From Duganella sp. 1411 (GTDB taxonomy: Bacteria > Pseudomonadota > Gammaproteobacteria > Burkholderiales > Burkholderiaceae_D): 64,000 nucleotides of DNA. The position numbers and the translations under genes were made by a program. Positions within the stretch are counted from its first letter, which is position 1; each line of letters begins with the position of its first letter. The stretch spans positions 124,001 to 188,000 of the forward strand of contig NZ_JAFICD010000010.1 in the NCBI RefSeq assembly GCF_017833525.1, given 5' to 3'. Below, piece by piece: positions 1 to 8,537 of the stretch. The notes beneath the pieces were generated by a model. The model ran no database searches. It was not told the origin of the DNA and worked only from the letters and a program-made list of their open reading frames with translations.

Positions 1-1
1 G

Positions 2-538
2 ATGGTCGCCCCTGTGGAGACAAAGATCATCGAGGAAGTAGCACCTCCTCCACCAAAAGAACTCCCACCACCGCCACCTCCGCCTGAGATGAAAGCGCCA
101 CCGCCGCCATTCATCCCGCCAGTCGAGGTGAACGTGCAGCAGCCGCCGCCGCAGCAGAACGTGATCGCCAACGCGACCAACGTGAAGCCACCGTCGAACG
201 ACCTGCAAAAGACGCCGCCGGCCCCGCCGGCGCCGCCAGCGCCGGGACCGGCCAAATCGGTCAACGTCGCCGCGGTAGCGGACTTCAGCACTTGCGCCAA
301 GCCGGAATGGCCGAAGTCCTCGTTGCGTAACGAAGAAACGGGAACGGTGACGTTGTCGTTCCTGATCGCCGCCGATGGCCGCGTTGCCGACTCCAAAGTC
401 GTCAAGTCCAGCGGCTTTAGGGATCTGGACAAGGCAGCGGTGAATGGCATCAGCAAATGCCGTTTCAAACCGGGTCTGACCGACGGGAAACCGACGGAAG
501 CGTGGATGCAGATGCAATACGTCTGGACGCTGGAGTAA
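2..538 (+). CDS. tonB: TonB-family energy transducer (5' end cut by window edge)
   Basis: TonB links the ExbB/ExbD proton channel in the inner membrane to TonB-dependent outer-membrane receptors. The visible 178 residues hold a proline-rich spacer (about residues 13-80, PPPPP runs) and a C-terminal TonB domain (about 95-178) with the family pattern GTVTLSFLIAADGRV, then a KSSGFRDLDKAA helix and a CRFKPG strand. The N-terminal membrane anchor is not seen, so the ATG at base 2 is almost certainly internal and the true start lies upstream of the window. The gene leads an exbB-exbD-exbD series on the same strand, an arrangement known from Xanthomonas. Family assignment is secure; the substrate receptor is not known. 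Confidence 0.9.
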   Translation: MVAPVETKIIEEVAPPPPKELPPPPPPPEMKAPPPPFIPPVEVNVQQPPPQQNVIANATNVKPPSNDLQKTPPAPPAPPAPGPAKSVNVAAVADFSTCAKPEWPKSSLRNEETGTVTLSFLIAADGRVADSKVVKSSGFRDLDKAAVNGISKCRFKPGLTDGKPTEAWMQMQYVWTLE

Positions 539-624
539 AAACCGAGACAGCAGTGACGTCTCACTTAGTAAGTTTCGTTGTCATACATTCAGCGATCTGA
601 TTATTTTATCAATTTGGAGGAAGC

Positions 625-1548
625 ATGTTTAAGAATACCCGTTTGTCCGCTGTACTGGCCGCTGTGCTGTTTTCCGTGACCGCAGCCACCGCCCTGGTAA
701 GCGCCCCAGCTTTCGCTGACGCGCCAGCCTCGGCCGCTTCGGCGCCGGCAGCCGCTCCAGCGGATGCGGCAGCAGCACCAGCACCGGCAGCCGACGCCGC
801 TGCCGCTCCAGCAGCTTCGGCCCCGGCAGCCGCCGGCGGCCACGAAGAAGTGGCAAACCCATACGGCTTCTCCGCGGTTTGGGACGCGGGCTTCGTGTCG
901 CGCGGCACCCTGATCATCCTGTCGATCATGTCGATGGGTTCGTGGTACATCATCATCACCAAGCTGATCGACCAGGCCAAGATCTTCAAGCAATCGAAGG
1001 AAACCTCGGCCAAGTTCTGGAAAGCCTCGTCGATCGCCGCCGGTTCGGCCGCGCTGAAAGAAGGCTCGCCATTCCGCTTCATCGCTGAAACCGGCACCAA
1101 GGCCACCGTGCACCACGACGGCGCCCTGCTGGAACAAATCGACCTGTCGACCTGGGTGACGATGTCGATCCAGCGCGCTGTCGACAAAGTTCAGTCGCGT
1201 CTGCAAGATGGCCTGTCGTTCCTGGCAACCGTCGGTTCGACCGCACCGTTCATCGGTCTGTTCGGTACCGTTTGGGGTATTTACAATGCGCTGATCGCCA
1301 TCGGCATGTCGGGTAACGCGTCGATCGACAAGGTTGCAGGTCCGGTCGGTGAAGCGCTGATCATGACCGCCTTCGGTCTGTTCGTCGCCGTTCCAGCCGT
1401 TCTGGGTTACAACTGGCTGGTGCGTCGTAACAAGTCGGCGATGGAAGATGTCCGTTCGTTCTCGGCCGACGTGCACTCGGTGCTGATCTCGGGCGCCATG
1501 TCCACCAGCGAAGCCGGCCGTATGGCTGGTGCTAAAAAGATTGGATAA
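625..1548 (+). CDS. exbB: MotA/TolQ/ExbB-type proton channel subunit with Ala/Pro-rich N-terminal extension
   Basis: Inner-membrane proton-channel protein that powers TonB. It has 307 residues. Residues 1-31 look like a cleavable signal peptide (cleavage after AFA), followed by a low-complexity Ala/Pro linker to about residue 75. Three membrane segments follow: about 92-112 (LIILSIMSMGSWYIIITKL), about 200-230 (TAPFIGLFGTVWGIYNAL) and about 240-268. The last two carry the typical MotA_ExbB core. The start has a GGAGG ribosome site 4-8 bases upstream. The signal-peptide-plus-linker extension is longer than in E. coli ExbB but common in proteobacterial tonB-exbB-exbD-exbD loci. It ends 6 bases before exbD. 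Confidence 0.95.
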   Translation: MFKNTRLSAVLAAVLFSVTAATALVSAPAFADAPASAASAPAAAPADAAAAPAPAADAAAAPAASAPAAAGGHEEVANPYGFSAVWDAGFVSRGTLIILSIMSMGSWYIIITKLIDQAKIFKQSKETSAKFWKASSIAAGSAALKEGSPFRFIAETGTKATVHHDGALLEQIDLSTWVTMSIQRAVDKVQSRLQDGLSFLATVGSTAPFIGLFGTVWGIYNALIAIGMSGNASIDKVAGPVGEALIMTAFGLFVAVPAVLGYNWLVRRNKSAMEDVRSFSADVHSVLISGAMSTSEAGRMAGAKKIG

Positions 1549-1554
1549 TTAATC

Positions 1555-1983
1555 ATGTCGATGTCCGTAGGCTCCGATAGCGGAGACGAAGATCAAGTCA
1601 TGTCAGAAATCAACACGACGCCCCTGGTGGACATCATGTTGGTTCTGCTGATTATCTTCCTGATCACGAGCCCGGTTGTTCTGAAGCTGATCAAGATCAA
1701 GCTGCCAGAGGAAACCAACCAGGTCATTCAGACTAAGCCGGAAGATGTCAACATCGTTGTGAGCAAGGATGGCGACATCTACTGGAACCAAAAGAAGATG
1801 CGCGACGCGAATGAGTTGTTCGACAATCTGAAGGTGGAAGCAGTGAAATTGCCGCAGCCGGAAGTGCACGTTCGTGGCGACCAAGAAACACGCTACGAAG
1901 CGATCGGCAAGGTTATTTTCACTACCCAGCGCGCTGGTATTCAGAAGGTCGGCTTCATCACCGAACCGCCTGATAAGGGTTAA
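1555..1983 (+). CDS. exbD: Biopolymer transport protein ExbD, first copy
   Basis: 142-residue ExbD/TolR-family protein: short cytoplasmic tail, one membrane helix (about 24-45) and a periplasmic domain. The essential proton-carrying aspartate is in TTPLVDIMLVLL (Asp26), matching Asp25 of E. coli ExbD. The C-terminal part (YEAIGKVIFTTQRAGIQKVGF) is the usual ExbD periplasmic fold. It starts 6 bases after exbB and is followed by a second exbD, so the complex may contain a mixed ExbD dimer. Divergence between the two copies is high outside the membrane segment. Confidence 0.95.
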   Translation: MSMSVGSDSGDEDQVMSEINTTPLVDIMLVLLIIFLITSPVVLKLIKIKLPEETNQVIQTKPEDVNIVVSKDGDIYWNQKKMRDANELFDNLKVEAVKLPQPEVHVRGDQETRYEAIGKVIFTTQRAGIQKVGFITEPPDKG

Positions 1984-2042
1984 TCCCCATTAGCGCATCG
2001 CGGGCCTGTGGTTCAGGCCTGCCCTTCTTAAAAGGAAACATC

Positions 2043-2471
2043 ATGAGTATGAATGTCGGCTCCCCATCCGCAGGCGCGGATCCGGAACCAATGATGGAAA
2101 TGAATATGACGCCCCTCATCGACGTGATGCTGGTGCTGATTATCATGATGATCATTACGATTCCGAAAGCCAACCACTCGGTGAACTTGAACATGCCGGT
2201 CGGCACCCCGCCGCCACCGACCAAGGATCCAGTGGTGATCACGATCGACGTCGACTTCGACGGCACGATTCTGTGGGATAACGCGGTCGTTCCCGACCGT
2301 GGCACCCTGGAAGCGAAGCTGACCGATGTCGCGGCGCAAGCGGACCAGCCGGAGGTGCATCTGCGTCCGAACAAGCTGGTGTCGTACAAGGTCGTGGCCG
2401 GCGTCATGGCTTCGGCGCAGCGTCTCGGCGTGACCAAGATTGGCCTGGTCGGCAACGAACAGTTCCAATAA
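2043..2471 (+). CDS. exbD: Biopolymer transport protein ExbD, second copy
   Basis: Second ExbD paralogue, also 142 residues, with the membrane aspartate in MTPLIDVMLVLI (Asp27) and a conserved C-terminal YKVVAGVMASAQRLGVTKIG. It differs from copy 1 in the periplasmic half (proline-rich GTPPPPTKDP). An AAAGGAAA-type ribosome site lies just upstream. Xanthomonas campestris has a comparable exbD1-exbD2 pair in which the second copy is needed only for some uptake functions; that parallel is knowledge of the family, not shown here. Confidence 0.94.
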   Translation: MSMNVGSPSAGADPEPMMEMNMTPLIDVMLVLIIMMIITIPKANHSVNLNMPVGTPPPPTKDPVVITIDVDFDGTILWDNAVVPDRGTLEAKLTDVAAQADQPEVHLRPNKLVSYKVVAGVMASAQRLGVTKIGLVGNEQFQ

Positions 2472-2542
2472 TCAGTTCTATGTTCAACGATAGGCAGGAC
2501 CATTCCTGCCTATTTCGCATTTTGAAGAAAGAAAACTTACCC

Positions 2543-3766
2543 ATGACCAAGTTTCGTCTCGCTCATTTCGGCCTGGTAATGGCCGCTATTGGTTTTACAG
2601 CAGCAGCTCCTTTGGCAGGTTTTTCGTCGGTCGCTTACGCTGCCGAGGCGGTGCGCGCTGAAATCGGCAAACCATTGCAGGAAGCACAGAAACTGGCTGC
2701 GGCAGGCAAGAACAAAGAAGCAGTAGCAAAACTGAAGGAAACCGACTCGGTCGGCAACAAGAGCGCCAACGAGACCTATCTGATCGAGCGCACCCGCGCC
2801 TCGGCCGCCGCCTCCGCCGGCGACTACGACACCGCCGCGCGCGCCTTCGAGAGCGTGATCAACTCGGGCAAGCTGTCGGCCGCCGAACAACCGAAATTCA
2901 CCCAGGCGCTGGCCGGCATCTACTACCGCATCAAGGATTACCCGAAGGCCATCACCTGGATCCAGCGCGCGCTCAAGGACAATCCGAACGACGGCGCCAT
3001 GCATGAACTGCTGATCCAGACCTACTACATCAGCGGCAAGTACGCCGAGGCGGCCAAGGAACTGCAGGCCACCAAGAACCTGAACGAAGCCCAGCTGGGC
3101 ATGCTGGCCAACATCCAGCTCAAGCAGAACGACAAGGCCGGCTACGTGCAGACCCTCGAGCGCATGGCCGCCAGCTATCCGAAGCCACAGACCTGGGCCG
3201 ACCTGCTGCAGCGCGTGCAAGCCAAGCCTGGCTTCTCGCCAACGCTGTCGCTCGACGTGCTGCGCCTGCGCCTGGCCAACGGCCTGCTGACCAAGCCGGC
3301 CGAATACATGGAAATGAGCCAGCTGGCGCTGCAAGCGGGCAACCCCGCCGAGGCGATCAAGATCATCAACGAGGGCTACAAGAAAGGCGCGCTGGGCACC
3401 GGTTCCGACGCCGCCCGCCACCAGCGCCTGAAAGACCTGGCCGCCAAGACCCAGGCCGAGTTCGACGCCAAGCAGGCCGCCGAAGAAGCCGAAGCCGTCA
3501 AGAACAAGGACGCCGACGCGCTGGCCGCCATGGGCTACGCGCTGGTTTCCGCCGGCAAGGCCGACAAGGGCCTGCCGCTGATGGAACAGGCGGTCAAGCT
3601 GGGCACCGGCAAGAACCCGGAAGCGATCAAGCTGCACTACGGTATCGCCCAATCGATCGCCGGCAAGAAATCGGCCGCGCTGTCGACCCTCAAATCGGTC
3701 AAGGGCACGGACGGCACCGCCGACCTGGCCCGCTACTGGACCCTGGGCCTGAACAAAGCCGCTTAA
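2543..3766 (+). CDS. Secreted tetratricopeptide-repeat protein at end of TonB locus
   Basis: 407-residue exported protein with a signal peptide (about residues 1-33, cleavage after AYA) and helical TPR-like repeats over nearly the whole mature part; a clear unit reads FTQALAGIYYRIKDYPKAI, followed by NPNDGAMHELLIQTYYISG. An upstream in-frame ATG at 2480 would add 21 residues ahead of the signal peptide; the start at 2543 is preferred because the signal sequence then begins at Met-Thr-Lys. It is the last gene of the tonB-exbB-exbD-exbD run, which suggests a periplasmic role with that system. The exact role is unknown. A strong terminator follows. Confidence 0.85.
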   Translation: MTKFRLAHFGLVMAAIGFTAAAPLAGFSSVAYAAEAVRAEIGKPLQEAQKLAAAGKNKEAVAKLKETDSVGNKSANETYLIERTRASAAASAGDYDTAARAFESVINSGKLSAAEQPKFTQALAGIYYRIKDYPKAITWIQRALKDNPNDGAMHELLIQTYYISGKYAEAAKELQATKNLNEAQLGMLANIQLKQNDKAGYVQTLERMAASYPKPQTWADLLQRVQAKPGFSPTLSLDVLRLRLANGLLTKPAEYMEMSQLALQAGNPAEAIKIINEGYKKGALGTGSDAARHQRLKDLAAKTQAEFDAKQAAEEAEAVKNKDADALAAMGYALVSAGKADKGLPLMEQAVKLGTGKNPEAIKLHYGIAQSIAGKKSAALSTLKSVKGTDGTADLARYWTLGLNKAA

Positions 3767-3801
3767 TCGGCGTCTATTCGCGCGAAGGTTGCACTCGATG
3801 A

Positions 3802-3837
3802 AGCGCTGTCTGCTCCGGCAGGCGGCGCTTTTTTTTT
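3802..3837 (+). terminator. Rho-independent terminator after the TonB locus
   Basis: A 12-bp stem (AGCGCTGTCTGC against GCAGGCGGCGCT, allowing G-T pairs) with a TCCG loop is followed by nine T residues. It sits 36 bases after the TPR gene stop and closes the operon. Confidence 0.88.
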
Positions 3838-3845
3838 AGGCAAAA

Positions 3846-3966
3846 CCCGCACGGCCGACCGGGGGCCGGCCCACTGGGCCGGCGGGGCGAAGCCCCTCTC
3901 CGACCCTTCGGGGGTACGACCCCTAAGCGGCACAGCCCGCGTTTCGCCAACCGGGTGAGGGGTTAA
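3846..3966. repeat. Degenerate copy of the GGGGTACGACCCC intergenic repeat
   Basis: Contains CCCGCACGGCC near 3847 and GGGGTACGACCCCTAAGCGG at 3911-3930, matching the flank and right arm of the repeat seen intact at 13052, 32804, 39901 and 51259. The left palindrome arm is replaced by a different GC-rich inverted repeat (GGGGCCGGCCCACTGGGCC), so this copy is rearranged. It fills most of the space between the terminator and ribF. Confidence 0.6.
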
Positions 3967-4029
3967 CAGTGTGCATCCCCGAAACAAACCGTATAATCCT
4001 CCATTTAGCGACAGTTCCCCCAGATTCCC

Positions 4030-5022
4030 ATGAAGGTATTTCGAGGTCTCCCCAACGCCGCGGCGCGCGCGCCGTGCGCGCTCACGATCGGCAACTTCGA
4101 CGGTGTCCACCTCGGCCACCAGGCGTTGCTGGCGCGCGTGCGCGGCGCCGCCACCGGCCTCGGCCTGGAAGCGGCGGTGATGACCTTCGAGCCACACCCG
4201 CGCGAGTTCTTCGCCCTCAAGGCCGGCGACCCGGCCAAGGCGCCGCCGCGCATCGCCAACCTGCGCGACAAGCTGCAATCGCTGTCCGACAACGGCATCG
4301 ACCGCGTCATCGTCGAGCACTTCTCGGCGCCGTTCGCCGCGCTCACGCCGCGCGAATTCACCGAAAAAGTGCTGGTCGAGGGCTTGCACGTCAAATGGCT
4401 GATGGTCGGCGACGACTTTTGCTACGGCGCGCGCCGCGCCGGCAACGTGCAAATGCTGCTCGAGGCGGGCAAACAATACGGTTTCCACGTCGAGACCTTG
4501 CCGACGGTGATGAACGGCAGCATCCGCATCTCGTCGTCGGCCGTGCGCGCCGCGCTGGCCGAGGGCGACTTCGGCCACGCCGAGGCGCTGCTGGGCCATC
4601 CTTACGCGATCTCCGGCCATGTGATCCACGGCCAGAAGCTGGGCCGCACCCTGGGCTTTCCGACGCTGAACCTGCGCGTGCCGCACCGCCCCGCGCTGGC
4701 CGGCATCTTCATCGTCCAGGTGCACGGCCTGGCCGAGCGGCCGCTGGCCGCCGTCGCCAGCCTGGGCGTGCGCCCCACCGTCGACGACAGCGGCCGCGTG
4801 CTGCTGGAGGTGCACGTGTTCGACTTCGACCAGGGCTGCTACGGCAAGCAGGTGCGGGTCGAATTCCTGCAAAAGATCCGCGACGAGGAAAAATACGTCG
4901 ACCTGCCTACCTTGACGGCCGCCATCCACCGCGACGCCGACATCGCCCGCGCCTGGTTTGCGCAGCGCGACGGCGCCACGGGCGACCTCATTAGCGCGAC
5001 CAACGCCACCGACCGAATTTGA
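4030..5022 (+). CDS. ribF: Bifunctional riboflavin kinase / FAD synthetase
   Basis: Cytosolic enzyme that phosphorylates riboflavin to FMN and adenylates FMN to FAD. It has 330 residues, within the usual bacterial length. The N-terminal nucleotidyltransferase half carries GNFDGVHLGH (residues 18-27, the HxGH site) and a later ISSSAVR motif. The C-terminal kinase half begins near residue 197 with GQKLGRTLGFPTLNL, the PTxN-type flavokinase motif. It lies just upstream of ileS and lspA on the same strand, as in many proteobacteria. Confidence 0.97.
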   Translation: MKVFRGLPNAAARAPCALTIGNFDGVHLGHQALLARVRGAATGLGLEAAVMTFEPHPREFFALKAGDPAKAPPRIANLRDKLQSLSDNGIDRVIVEHFSAPFAALTPREFTEKVLVEGLHVKWLMVGDDFCYGARRAGNVQMLLEAGKQYGFHVETLPTVMNGSIRISSSAVRAALAEGDFGHAEALLGHPYAISGHVIHGQKLGRTLGFPTLNLRVPHRPALAGIFIVQVHGLAERPLAAVASLGVRPTVDDSGRVLLEVHVFDFDQGCYGKQVRVEFLQKIRDEEKYVDLPTLTAAIHRDADIARAWFAQRDGATGDLISATNATDRI

Positions 5023-5085
5023 GCGCGCGACCAGCTACGCGCGCCGGCTATCCAGAATCCCCGAATACATCACTGAAGAAAAAAC

Positions 5086-7956
5086 ATGTCCGATAAAAGC
5101 AAAGCCCCGAAGAAGCCAGAAAGCAAATACCCGGTCAACATGACCGAAACCCCGTTCCCGATGCGCGGCGACATGGCCAAGCGCGAACCGGGCTGGGTCC
5201 AGCAATGGCAGGAAAAGAAGATCTACGAGCGCGTGCGCAAGGCCGCCGCCGGCCGTCCGAAATTCATCCTGCACGACGGCCCGCCGTACGCCAACGGCGA
5301 CATCCACCTGGGCCACGCCGTCAACAAGATCCTCAAGGACATGGTGGTCAAATCGCGCTCGCTGGCCGGCTTCGACGCCCCCTACGTGCCGGGCTGGGAT
5401 TGCCACGGCATGCCGATCGAGATCCAGATCGAAAAACTGTACGGCAAAAACCTGCCGACCGCCGACGTGCTGACCAAGGCCCGCGCCTACGCGCTCGAGC
5501 AGGTCGACCGCCAGCGCAAGGACTTCATCCGTCTGGGCGTGCTCGGTGAATGGAACAACCCTTACCTGACGATGAACTATTCGAACGAGGCCGACGAACT
5601 GCGCGCGCTCGGCAAGATGCTCGACAAGGGTTACGTCTACCGCGGCCTGAAGCCGGTCAACTGGTGCTTCGATTGCGGCTCGGCGCTGGCCGAGGCGGAG
5701 ATCGAATACGAAAACAAGCGCGATCCGGCAATCGACGTCGGCTTCAAGTTCGCCGAATTCGACAAGCTGGCCGCCACCTTCGGCCTGCCGCAACTGCCGA
5801 CCGAGAACGGGTTTATCGTCATCTGGACCACCACGCCGTGGACCATCCCGTCCAACCAGGCGCTCAACGTCAACCCGGAGCTCACCTACGCGCTGGTCAA
5901 GGCCGAGCGCGACGGCCAGCCATTGCTGCTGATCCTGGCCCAGGACCTGGTCGAATCGTGCCTGGCGCGCTACAAGCTCGAAGGCGTCACCATCGGCACC
6001 TGCCTGGGCGCCGCGCTCGAAGGCGTCAGCTTCCGCCACCCGCTGCACGCGTCGGACCCGTTCTACGACCGCCTGTCGCCGGTGTACCTGGCCGACTACG
6101 TGACCGCCGACAGCGGCACCGGCGTGGTGCACTCGGCACCGGCCTACGGCGTCGACGACTTCATCTCGTGCAAGGCGCACGGCCTCAAGGACGACCAGAT
6201 CCTGACCCCGGTCATGGGCGACGGCAACTACGTCTCGACCCTGCCGCTGTTCGGCGGCATGAGCATCTGGGACGCCTCCAAGCCGATCTGCGCCGCGCTG
6301 ACGGCCGCCGGCGCCCTGTTCGAACTGAAGATGTTCGACCACAGCTACATGCACTGCTGGCGCCACAAGAAGCCGGTGATCTACCGCGCCACGTCGCAAT
6401 GGTTCGCCGGCATGGACGTGGTGCCGAACGACGGCGGCGCGACGCTGCGCGAGACCGCGTTGAAGGGCATCTCCGAGACCAAGTTCTTCCCGGACTGGGG
6501 CCAGGCGCGCCTGCACGGCATGATCGCCAACCGTCCGGACTGGACGTTGTCGCGCCAGCGCCAGTGGGGCGTGCCGATGGCCTTCGTGGTGCACAAGGAA
6601 ACCGGCGCGCTGCATCCGCGCACGCCGGAGCTGCTCGAACAAGTGGCCCAGCTGATCGAAAAAGGCGGCATCGACGCCTGGCTGGCGCTCGACCTGAAGG
6701 ACCTGATCGGCGACGAGGCGGCGCTCTACGTCAAGAACAAGGACACGCTGGACGTCTGGTTCGATTCCGGCACCACCCACCAGACGGTGTTGCGCGGCTC
6801 GCACAAGGAGCAGTCGGCCTTCCCCGCCGACCTGTATCTGGAGGGTTCGGACCAGCACCGCGGCTGGTTCCACTCGTCGCTGCTGACGTCCTCGATGCTG
6901 AACGGCGCGCCGCCCTACAAGGCGCTGCTGACGCACGGCTTCACCGTCGACGGCGAAGGCAAGAAGATGTCCAAATCGCTGGGCAACACGCTGGCGCCGC
7001 AAAAGATCTCCGACACCCTCGGCGCCGACATCCTGCGCCTGTGGATCGCCTCGACCGACTACACCGGCGAATTGTCGATCTCCGACGAGATCCTCAAGCG
7101 CGTGACGGAAGCGTATCGCCGCATCCGCAACACGCTGCGCTTCCTGCTGGCGAACATCTCGGACTTCGACCACGCGCGCGACGCCGTGCCGGTGACCGAG
7201 CTGCTCGAGATCGACCGCTACGCGATCGCCAACATGGCCGCGCTGCAGAAGGAAATCGAAGCGCACTTCGAACAGTACGAATTCCAGCCGGTCTACTCCA
7301 AGCTGCAGAACTTCTGCTCGGAAGACCTGGGTGGCTTCTACCTCGACATCCTCAAGGACCGCCTGTACACGTCGGCCGTGACGTCGCACGCGCGCCGTTC
7401 GGCGCAGACGGCGCTGTGGCACATCACGCAAAGCCTGCTGCGCGTGATGGCGCCGGCGCTGTCGTTCACCGCCGAGGAGGCATGGGCCATCTTCGCCGGC
7501 GACCAGGCTTACCAGGCCAGCGGCGAGACCATCTTCACGCAAACCTGGTGGCAGCTGCCGGAACTGGCCGACGCCGAGGCGCTGCTGGCCAAGTACACGG
7601 CGCTGCGCGCGGTGCGCACCGACGTCACCAAGCAACTGGAAGACCTGCGCACCTCGGGCGCGATCGGCTCGTCGCTGCAGGCGGAGCTGACCATCAAGGC
7701 CGCCGGCGACAAGTACCAGCTGCTGGCCAGCCTGGAGGACGACCTCAAATTCGTCTTCATCACATCGCTGGCGCAAGCCGTCGAAGTGGCGGCCGAAGCC
7801 GATGAAGCGGTCGAAGTGGCCGCCTCCACGGCCGAGAAGTGCGAGCGCTGCTGGCACTACCGCGCCGACGTGGGCAGCCACGCGGACCATCCGACGCTCT
7901 GCGGCCGTTGCCACAGCAATCTGTTCGGTGCGGGCGAAAAACGCAAGTTCGCTTAA
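5086..7956 (+). CDS. ileS: Isoleucyl-tRNA synthetase
   Basis: Charges tRNA-Ile. The protein has 956 residues, standard for the bacterial class I enzyme. Signature motifs are present: HLGH at residues 74-77 (HIGH-type), KMSKS at 627-631, and a C-terminal zinc finger with CERC (919-922) and CGRC (939-942). The editing domain between them looks complete. The start at 5086 gives Met-Ser-Asp-Lys with a long basic lead. It sits between ribF and lspA. Confidence 0.98.
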   Translation: MSDKSKAPKKPESKYPVNMTETPFPMRGDMAKREPGWVQQWQEKKIYERVRKAAAGRPKFILHDGPPYANGDIHLGHAVNKILKDMVVKSRSLAGFDAPYVPGWDCHGMPIEIQIEKLYGKNLPTADVLTKARAYALEQVDRQRKDFIRLGVLGEWNNPYLTMNYSNEADELRALGKMLDKGYVYRGLKPVNWCFDCGSALAEAEIEYENKRDPAIDVGFKFAEFDKLAATFGLPQLPTENGFIVIWTTTPWTIPSNQALNVNPELTYALVKAERDGQPLLLILAQDLVESCLARYKLEGVTIGTCLGAALEGVSFRHPLHASDPFYDRLSPVYLADYVTADSGTGVVHSAPAYGVDDFISCKAHGLKDDQILTPVMGDGNYVSTLPLFGGMSIWDASKPICAALTAAGALFELKMFDHSYMHCWRHKKPVIYRATSQWFAGMDVVPNDGGATLRETALKGISETKFFPDWGQARLHGMIANRPDWTLSRQRQWGVPMAFVVHKETGALHPRTPELLEQVAQLIEKGGIDAWLALDLKDLIGDEAALYVKNKDTLDVWFDSGTTHQTVLRGSHKEQSAFPADLYLEGSDQHRGWFHSSLLTSSMLNGAPPYKALLTHGFTVDGEGKKMSKSLGNTLAPQKISDTLGADILRLWIASTDYTGELSISDEILKRVTEAYRRIRNTLRFLLANISDFDHARDAVPVTELLEIDRYAIANMAALQKEIEAHFEQYEFQPVYSKLQNFCSEDLGGFYLDILKDRLYTSAVTSHARRSAQTALWHITQSLLRVMAPALSFTAEEAWAIFAGDQAYQASGETIFTQTWWQLPELADAEALLAKYTALRAVRTDVTKQLEDLRTSGAIGSSLQAELTIKAAGDKYQLLASLEDDLKFVFITSLAQAVEVAAEADEAVEVAASTAEKCERCWHYRADVGSHADHPTLCGRCHSNLFGAGEKRKFA

Positions 7957-8020
7957 TATTGGGGCCGCCGATTTCCGATGGAATCGGCGGCGCCGCCGCC
8001 ACGAACCTCCCTGATATTTT

Positions 8021-8524
8021 ATGGCCACTAAAAAAATCTTCCCCACCAAGTCTTCGTCCAGCCTGACGCCGTGGCTAGGTATCGCCTTCATCATCATCCT
8101 GCTCGACCAGCTGTCGAAGATCACCATCACCCGGATGTTCCAGCTGGGCGAGGAGAAGTTCGTCACCTCGTTCTTCAACCTGGTGCTAGCCTATAACAAG
8201 GGCGCGGCCTTCAGCTTCCTGCAGCACAGCGGCGGGTGGCAGCGCTACTTCTTCACCGCCATCGGCCTCGCGGCGGCGGTCTACATCATCGTCCTGCTCA
8301 AGAAGCACGGCGGCCAGCGCATGTTCTCGTGGGCGCTGTCGCTGATCCTGGGCGGCGCCCTTGGCAACGTCATCGACCGGCTGATGTACGGCCACGTGGT
8401 CGACTTCCTTGATTTCCACTGGGACGGCGTGGGCCACTTCCCGGCGTTCAACCTCGCCGACTCGGCCATCTGCCTCGGCGCGGCGCTGTTCATCCTCGAC
8501 GAACTGCGGCGCGTTAACAAATAA
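8021..8524 (+). CDS. lspA: Prolipoprotein signal peptidase (signal peptidase II)
   Basis: Inner-membrane aspartic protease that cleaves lipoprotein signal peptides. 167 residues with four hydrophobic segments. The two catalytic aspartates are seen: Asp119 in GNVIDRL and Asp147 in NLADSAI. The conserved NKGAAFSF box is at about 59-66. It follows ileS by 64 bases. In E. coli the next genes would be fkpB and ispH; here they are about 36 kb away and coaBC follows instead. Confidence 0.97.
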   Translation: MATKKIFPTKSSSSLTPWLGIAFIIILLDQLSKITITRMFQLGEEKFVTSFFNLVLAYNKGAAFSFLQHSGGWQRYFFTAIGLAAAVYIIVLLKKHGGQRMFSWALSLILGGALGNVIDRLMYGHVVDFLDFHWDGVGHFPAFNLADSAICLGAALFILDELRRVNK

Positions 8525-8537
8525 GCGGGAGAGCGGC

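Noticed and set aside
3846..3966. Possible riboswitch (FMN-type) upstream of ribF
   Set aside because: The GC-rich structure matches the dispersed repeat family; no RFN-element core is visible.
5035..8178. 1047-residue open frame opposite ileS
   Set aside because: Shadow of a GC-rich gene; low-complexity Arg/Val/Gln/His composition with no domain pattern.
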